In this document: positions 59,162 to 64,000 of the stretch, one piece after another
Layout: each line of letters starts with the position of its first letter
How positions within the stretch are numbered: position 1 is the stretch's first letter
NCBI GenBank assembly: GCA_009760855.2
Contig: WPIO01000065.1
Span: 2,079,001-2,143,000 of the forward strand
Reading direction: 5' to 3'
Origin: Cristatella mucedo
Taxonomy: Eukaryota; Bryozoa; Phylactolaemata; Cristatellidae
DNA: 64,000 nt
Program-made: the position numbers and the translations under genes
Notes under the pieces: generated by a model
The model's input: the letters and a program-made list of their open reading frames with translations, nothing else
Told to the model about the DNA's origin: nothing
Database searches by the model: none

Positions 59162-59555
59162 GAGGAGGAAAACAGCGTGAAGTTTTCTTGATGTAGCAGT
59201 ATTTTCGAAAATGCGGCAGTGCTAGGCTATCTTGTTAGCCATCATCCGTTGGCAGGCATTTCTCATCATGCAAAGCCTTTGCTCAAATGCTTGCGTTTCA
59301 GATGACATGTATATATTTAAGTAAAACAGTAACACCGTTCCTCAAAGTTCATGTTTAGCCGATTCGGCAGCCTTCTTAAATTGCGTCAGAAAAGCCGCAC
59401 CGGATAGTGCCACCACTTGCAGTAGGCCACCTCGTAACGCCCGCGGCGGAACTTGAACCCGAAACCTGGGTCGTGAAGATCGAGTTCCTTAACCCTGGAC
59501 TCGGACGCGGGTGTCCGCTGGGCTTTCAGCCAGTTAACTACGGCTAGTGTGCAGA
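58531..59555 (-). repeat. Dispersed repeat family R, copy 3 (left part)
   Basis: Begins AAACGCACCTATAACGACGC and carries the CGTTACAGCAGGACGCTGT block and the tRNA-like end (minus strand GGTTTCGGGTTCAAGTTCC near 59450-59468). It contains a GA-rich tract at 59118-59160. A further match to copy 1 resumes at about 60550, so the 59556-60550 segment is either inserted here or deleted from copy 1. Confidence 0.75.
59118..59165. repeat. (GA)n microsatellite
   Basis: About 45 bp of GA with GGG interruptions. Confidence 0.95.
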
Positions 59556-60549
59556 CCAACTGCCAGCGGCCGAGAGGCTACTTTCATAATGCAACGACGT
59601 TTGCGGAACCAACAGAGGTTTTGTGCAGAAGGGGGACGCAGCTGCGGCGAGCAGCACCCCCTACATCAAAGGTCAAACGCTACGCCGAGTCGACTGCCCA
59701 AACATCAGCTGCAGGCGGTACATACATTAGTGGCCGGATGCCGCGCTCATTACAAAACCAGAAGCGCCGTGCGCATAGGTGAATGCACGCTTCAGGCGAA
59801 AGCTGCATGGGACATCGGCTCGTGCAACTCTCGGACGAAGGAGGCGTTCGTCTTGAAGCGGACCGAGGGCCGAGGCTGTCGGCAGAGAGTGCGCTCATGG
59901 GAAATGCGCCGACGCAAAGTGCGGCAGACGGCGCGAAATCCAACGTAGCTCCTCCGTCAGAGTCTTTCCGGCTAGCCTCGTTTCAGGCACTAGTAAAGTT
60001 AGCTCGGCGTCAAGTTTTGCCGAGAAGGGGCGAGATGGCTGGCCTGCAGCAGTTTAACGACCCTCGCCGAGGGATGAGCAGGAGTGAGGACTGAGGCCTG
60101 CACTACTTCAGCCCGAAGCTGCCCGACGCCGATGCTCCCAGGCTCTGAGGTCAGCGACTGACTCGTTCTCCGGCAGCTGAGCAATCCACCGGCCATTCAG
60201 GGCGATTAAAGCAACCGCGAATTTATTATCCTTGCGGCGACCGCACAGCATTTCGCCTGCCAGAACTGCAGGCGGCCCACCGGCGACGCGGCCAGTTCAG
60301 CTGCGGACACGAGGACTGAGTTTGTATACACGCGTCCATCTTCATTATTAGATTTTTCGGGTATTTTTAAGGTGCTCTCCTTTGTAAGGACATGTGATAT
60401 TTATAGTGAGTACATGTGCACATGCGAGTGCATGTAATAAAAAAATCTCAAAGGTAATTAGGTATGATTGCGTATATTTCAAGGGCTACCGCGGACGAAA
60501 ACTTTCTCCGGCTCACTTTAAGAAGAGTATCTATAAGCTTAAGGGTCCT
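59556..60549 (+). other. Unassigned G/C-rich segment with overlapping open frames
   Basis: Frames of 103-133 codons run on the plus strand (59547-59948, 59783-60094) through G/C-rich sequence unlike its A/T-rich neighbours. I recognise no domain, signal peptide or splice structure. The segment separates two parts of repeat R. It could be an exon of an unknown gene, or long frames may be open by composition alone. Confidence 0.3.
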
Positions 60550-61075
60550 GAGCATTTCCAGTTGATTGTTACCAGCTTTCAACGCACGCGACCAAGAGAA
60601 AGTGAGTAGCGTAACTGAATTTGGAGGACAGTGCACATGGCGACAAAAGGCGATACTGCTGCAGCAGCACGAGCAGCAAGCAAAAGCTGCAAAAGAAGCC
60701 CGCGTAACTAGCCTCAAAATATGGCGTCGCGAACGACGCAGCGTTTTTGAACGTGAGCTCTGATAAATGTGGACATTTGCATAAGAACTTGCTTCCGAAC
60801 AGTATTTTAACTCCAGCAAAGAGGACAGCGAATTTGAGATCTGGCTACAACCTGTTAGGGCGTGAAGAGGTATCGCCTGCTTGCAGCGAGATATGAAATA
60901 TTATCGTGCTTCTTCTACAGCATATATAAAGTGCTTAAGCAGGTGTAAAGCGCCTAGAGAGAGATTGAGTTCTCTGAGGGCCTTTATAAAGAGCATTATT
61001 ATTATTATTATTATTATTATTACAAAGTGATTAACTTCTCTAAGGGCGATATGCTAATTTATTAGCGTTATTTTT
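60550..61075 (+). repeat. Dispersed repeat family R, copy 3 (right part) with LINE 1 tail
   Basis: Matches 52410-52860: CAGCAGCACGAGCAG, GCAAAAGAAGCC, GAGCTCTG and TGCTTGCAGCGAG occur in the same order. Within it, 60950-61022 is a LINE 1 3' end (GTAAAGCGCCTAGAGAGAGA ... ATTATTATT). A 65-codon frame (60566-60763) has no known domain. Confidence 0.65.
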
Positions 61076-61199
61076 ATTATTATTACTACTACATAGTAAA
61101 GGCGTCACCAGCGTTTTAGTACGGCAATAGCTGCGTTTACCCTGCACAGTTTTTTCCTTAATCGGAGCTGAATTTGGTTCGATTTCCTCAACTAATATG

Positions 61200-62850
61200 C
61201 CGCCCTGCTATGTGCACTATGTCCATAGCAGCTACTAGGGGGATTGTGAGCATAGCTGGTTGGTGCGTCAGCTGGGATGATTCGGCAGTGCGGCACAAGC
61301 CCACGCATTGGCGGCATCGGGGGGGGGGGGAGGCGTGACATCCATCTACCGCAAACTGCCGCCAGTTGTCGGGTTCGAAAAGAACCTTGGCTCGACAGGG
61401 CACCAAATAATGCATGCAAGGAATACCAGGGCTGCCGGCTGAGTAGAAGGAGGGGTAGGCTAAATCGCTTGACGCCGGGCAGCTGTCTAGAGTTCGTAGA
61501 GGCCAGTGCGGTTACGGAATAAAGCGCTTGGTGCAGGACCCAGGAGACTTGTTTCTCGGTCGCACTACTCAGCCCGACGACAAGACATTAGGAGGGCTAT
61601 CACATTCGGTGGCTCAGCAGTTCGATCAGGTAGGGTCTCTCCACCGGCATCAGTACGTCAAGTCAGTGCAAGCTTTTCAGGGGCGGTGCATGCCAAAGTG
61701 CTCTGGTTTAAATTAGCAGGGAATGGCACCTGCAAATGCGACCGAAGAGGCACTCTTGAGGGAATGGGTCATCATCCCTGCGGCGAGCGGACGCAACGCG
61801 AGGCAGAACGCAGGGAGATGCTGCAGGGACTGCAGATGGAGGAGCGAAAGCAATTCAAGGAGCTGGCTCAGCAACAGGAGGCCAAAGTGTGACATGTGAT
61901 GTGAGGAGCCGGAGCGGACGGACAGGAGGAGGAGGAGGAGCGACGGCAACGAGAGGTGGCATTGAGAGCAGGAGCATGGATGTGAGTACGAGTGCAAGGA
62001 GCGAGAGGGGAGATAAGAGAAGTGGAAACAGTCACTTCAGAGCTACTTGGAGCTGGCACTGAGAGAGTCGAGCGGAGCGCGACTTGAGGAGCAGGATGTG
62101 GCCCGGCCACCTTAGTCAGCAGCTGAGCCAACACCAGTAGAGGTCTTGGCCGACCCCCAATCTGTGCTAGGGGGCCAAATCAAGGAGGACCTCTTTCAAA
62201 GCAGCTGGTAACAGACGAGACTGACCTGCCGTGGAGACGGGAATGCAAAAGGATTCACAGGACGGAGCCTGGGACTTGCCAGGCAGGAGAGGAAGCCGAG
62301 TCTGGGGTCGTGCTTAGCCAGGAGCAATCAATCGTGACCCAGGAGGCTCACCCTATGCCGGAGCATGTGCTATGGCTAATCGCAAGTGGCTCGGAACCGA
62401 GCAGCAGCAGCTATCTGACTGATGAGTGGGTCTGATGGATAGCAGATGGACCGCACGGAGGGCTGGTCCAGAGTCCGTAAAACCGCTGTTGCCGAATACC
62501 TGTTGGAGCGGAGCGACGAAGATCTCCGGCTCTATTTCACTGGGTCGAAGAATAGGAGCGGCTGGGTGCTGGATGCCGGCCAAGATGTGAGGTGTGAGGC
62601 AACAAACCCCTGGTGACTGTCGAAGCAGCAGCAGACTCTCGAGCTGTAGAGGGGCGGACAATGGCTCTCGGCAGACGGTCGGGGGGGGGGGGTTGGACAA
62701 TGGCTCTCGGCAGACGTCAGCCATCCGGCCCACATACATGCACAGGCTGCATCTGTGGGGACATCTATCAACCGCAAACTGCAGCCAGCTGTCACGAGGG
62801 TACGCCACGAACAATGACTCTAAAGTGCGAAAACAAGGCAAGAATGAAAT
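61200..62850 (+). mobile_element. Degenerate gag-like or repeat segment
   Basis: A charged stretch (REAERREMLQGLQMEERKQ at about 61800-61858) resembles coiled-coil parts of some LTR-retroelement gag proteins, but it is surrounded by stops in all frames. Two related blocks containing ACCGCAAACTGC, then GCCAG and TGTC, lie at about 61350-61370 and 62768-62795, about 1.4 kb apart; they could be remnants of terminal or internal direct repeats. G runs of 10-12 bases are present near 61320 and 62682. No protease, RT or integrase motif was found. Confidence 0.3.
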
Positions 62851-64000
62851 TTAAGCACTGACAGAGGAGTACGAGGAGAGGGAGAGGCTGGATCCCTCGA
62901 TGCTGATAGCAATCTAGAATGCATAGATTGCGCTTGGCCGGCTTGGTGTCTGAATGCAGTTCGTGGAGATGGAGCAGCCCGACCACGGGTCGTCTCAGGG
63001 CTATCGCACAGCCCTGAGATCATGAGCTGCCTACTTGCATTGTGTCAATCTTCAGCAGGTGTTCCGGAATGAACGCTCTGAAGGGTCTAGTTGAACCATA
63101 GCTCGTACTCATCAATTCGGGCAAGCAGCCAACAGTATCCGGAAAGGATTACCTGCTTGATCCCTGGGAGGCATCAGGTATAAAGCCTCTCAGCTGCACG
63201 GCAGCTTTGGATTGCTATTGGTGTTATTGCTCATGGCAGAGACGACATATAATAAGGGCTGTCTCTATAAAAATCTACCGGATGCCCGTATTACATGCAG
63301 ACATGCATAGCTATTATACATCTTTAAATATCTTTAATTGGACACTAATTTATAGGAACAAGAGCCTGGCATACTCGGAATAACGATGGTTGTCGATTAA
63401 TATTTGGAGCCAGATTCAGGCGGTCAGTACAGAGGATGCCACATCTTGACTAGTCTTGGCTACTTATTTATTCCCTTGGTCAGTCTATTAGTCTATTGAC
63501 CAGCATTTCTTTAGAGTCATCACGGTTTTCGTCTGCGTGCTAAGTGCAGAGTTGCTGCATTAAATCAGCGCTAACGTTGCCACATGCCTTTGCCTAAGCA
63601 CCCTATAGCCTTGACAGCAAGCACCCATTAATTGTAGGTATCCTCGAATGCTTGACCCCCTAACCACGGAGTCACGAGACACAAGGTTAGACAGGCACAA
63701 GCAGTAGTTGCAAAACGACAAGCTGAAAATGAGGTGACTGCGGGGTCTCCTCTCGCTTTGGAGCTTTCAGAATTTTCTCTCTTTGTCTCTGGCCTGCTAG
63801 CTCTCACAGTGCGTACTCCATGTAGGCATACCGGTGTATCTATGTGCATACAAATTAGCCTCATTAATGATGACGAAATGGCAATAGGAGTGAAGGTGCA
63901 AAATGAATAGAACCAAGTTTTGATCCCTTCAGAGGTTTTTGAGATGAATCTGAATGCATACTAATATGACACGGAGTAATAAAAACCGTTGCTCTGCGAG
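62851..64000. other. No gene recognised
   Basis: About 1.15 kb at the right edge. The minus-strand frame 63864-63628 has no recognisable motif. Nothing else was identified. Confidence 0.5.

Overview
The window is animal nuclear DNA. The evidence is spliced genes with GT..AG introns, immunoglobulin (Ig) domains of the VEGF/PDGF-receptor type, CR1/L2-like LINE fragments, tRNA-derived SINEs and long dinucleotide microsatellites. I cannot place the species; nothing indicates bacterial, phage or organelle DNA. Most of the window is repeats and decayed genes. All calls come from reading the sequence, without database searches.

One gene looks intact. It lies on the minus strand at 56974-54456: six exons, canonical splice sites, consistent phases, 411 codons. 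It encodes a signal peptide followed by three Ig domains resembling D1-D3 of VEGFR/PDGFR, the ligand-binding part of those receptors, and then a stop codon. No membrane segment or kinase is seen, so the product should be secreted, like a soluble receptor. Four decayed relatives lie in the same window: a divergent one at 6.7-10.7 kb (+), one in the spacer at 28.5-29.9 kb (+), and a mirror pair at 16.3-14.7 kb (-) and 43.3-45.4 kb (+). They keep the intron positions, so the family spread by DNA duplication, not retroposition.

The mirror pair belongs to a large inverted duplication. A left arm (about 13.2-22.8 kb) and a right arm (about 37.0-46.8 kb), each near 9.7 kb, face each other across a 14.2-kb spacer. 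The arms share a pseudogene, an LTR-like segment, a SINE, LINE fragments and the remnant of a small cysteine-containing coding module. They differ by insertions, deletions, hairpins, microsatellite content and an eight-copy 100-bp minisatellite found only in the right arm. Similarity between arms is patchy.

Layout: 0-5.7 kb, little but SINEs and simple repeats; 5.7-6.5 kb, LINE plus SINE; 6.7-10.7 kb, Ig pseudogene A; 13.2-22.8 kb, left arm; 22.8-37.0 kb, spacer with many LINE 3' ends and Ig pseudogene C; 37.0-46.8 kb, right arm; 47.0-48.8 kb, decayed hAT-like transposase; 51.6-54.1 kb, repeat family R; 54.5-57.0 kb, the intact gene; 57.6-61.1 kb, LINE and another R copy; 61.2-62.9 kb, a degenerate gag-like segment. 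The intact gene therefore sits between copies of one dispersed repeat, close to a rearranged block that holds its dead relatives.
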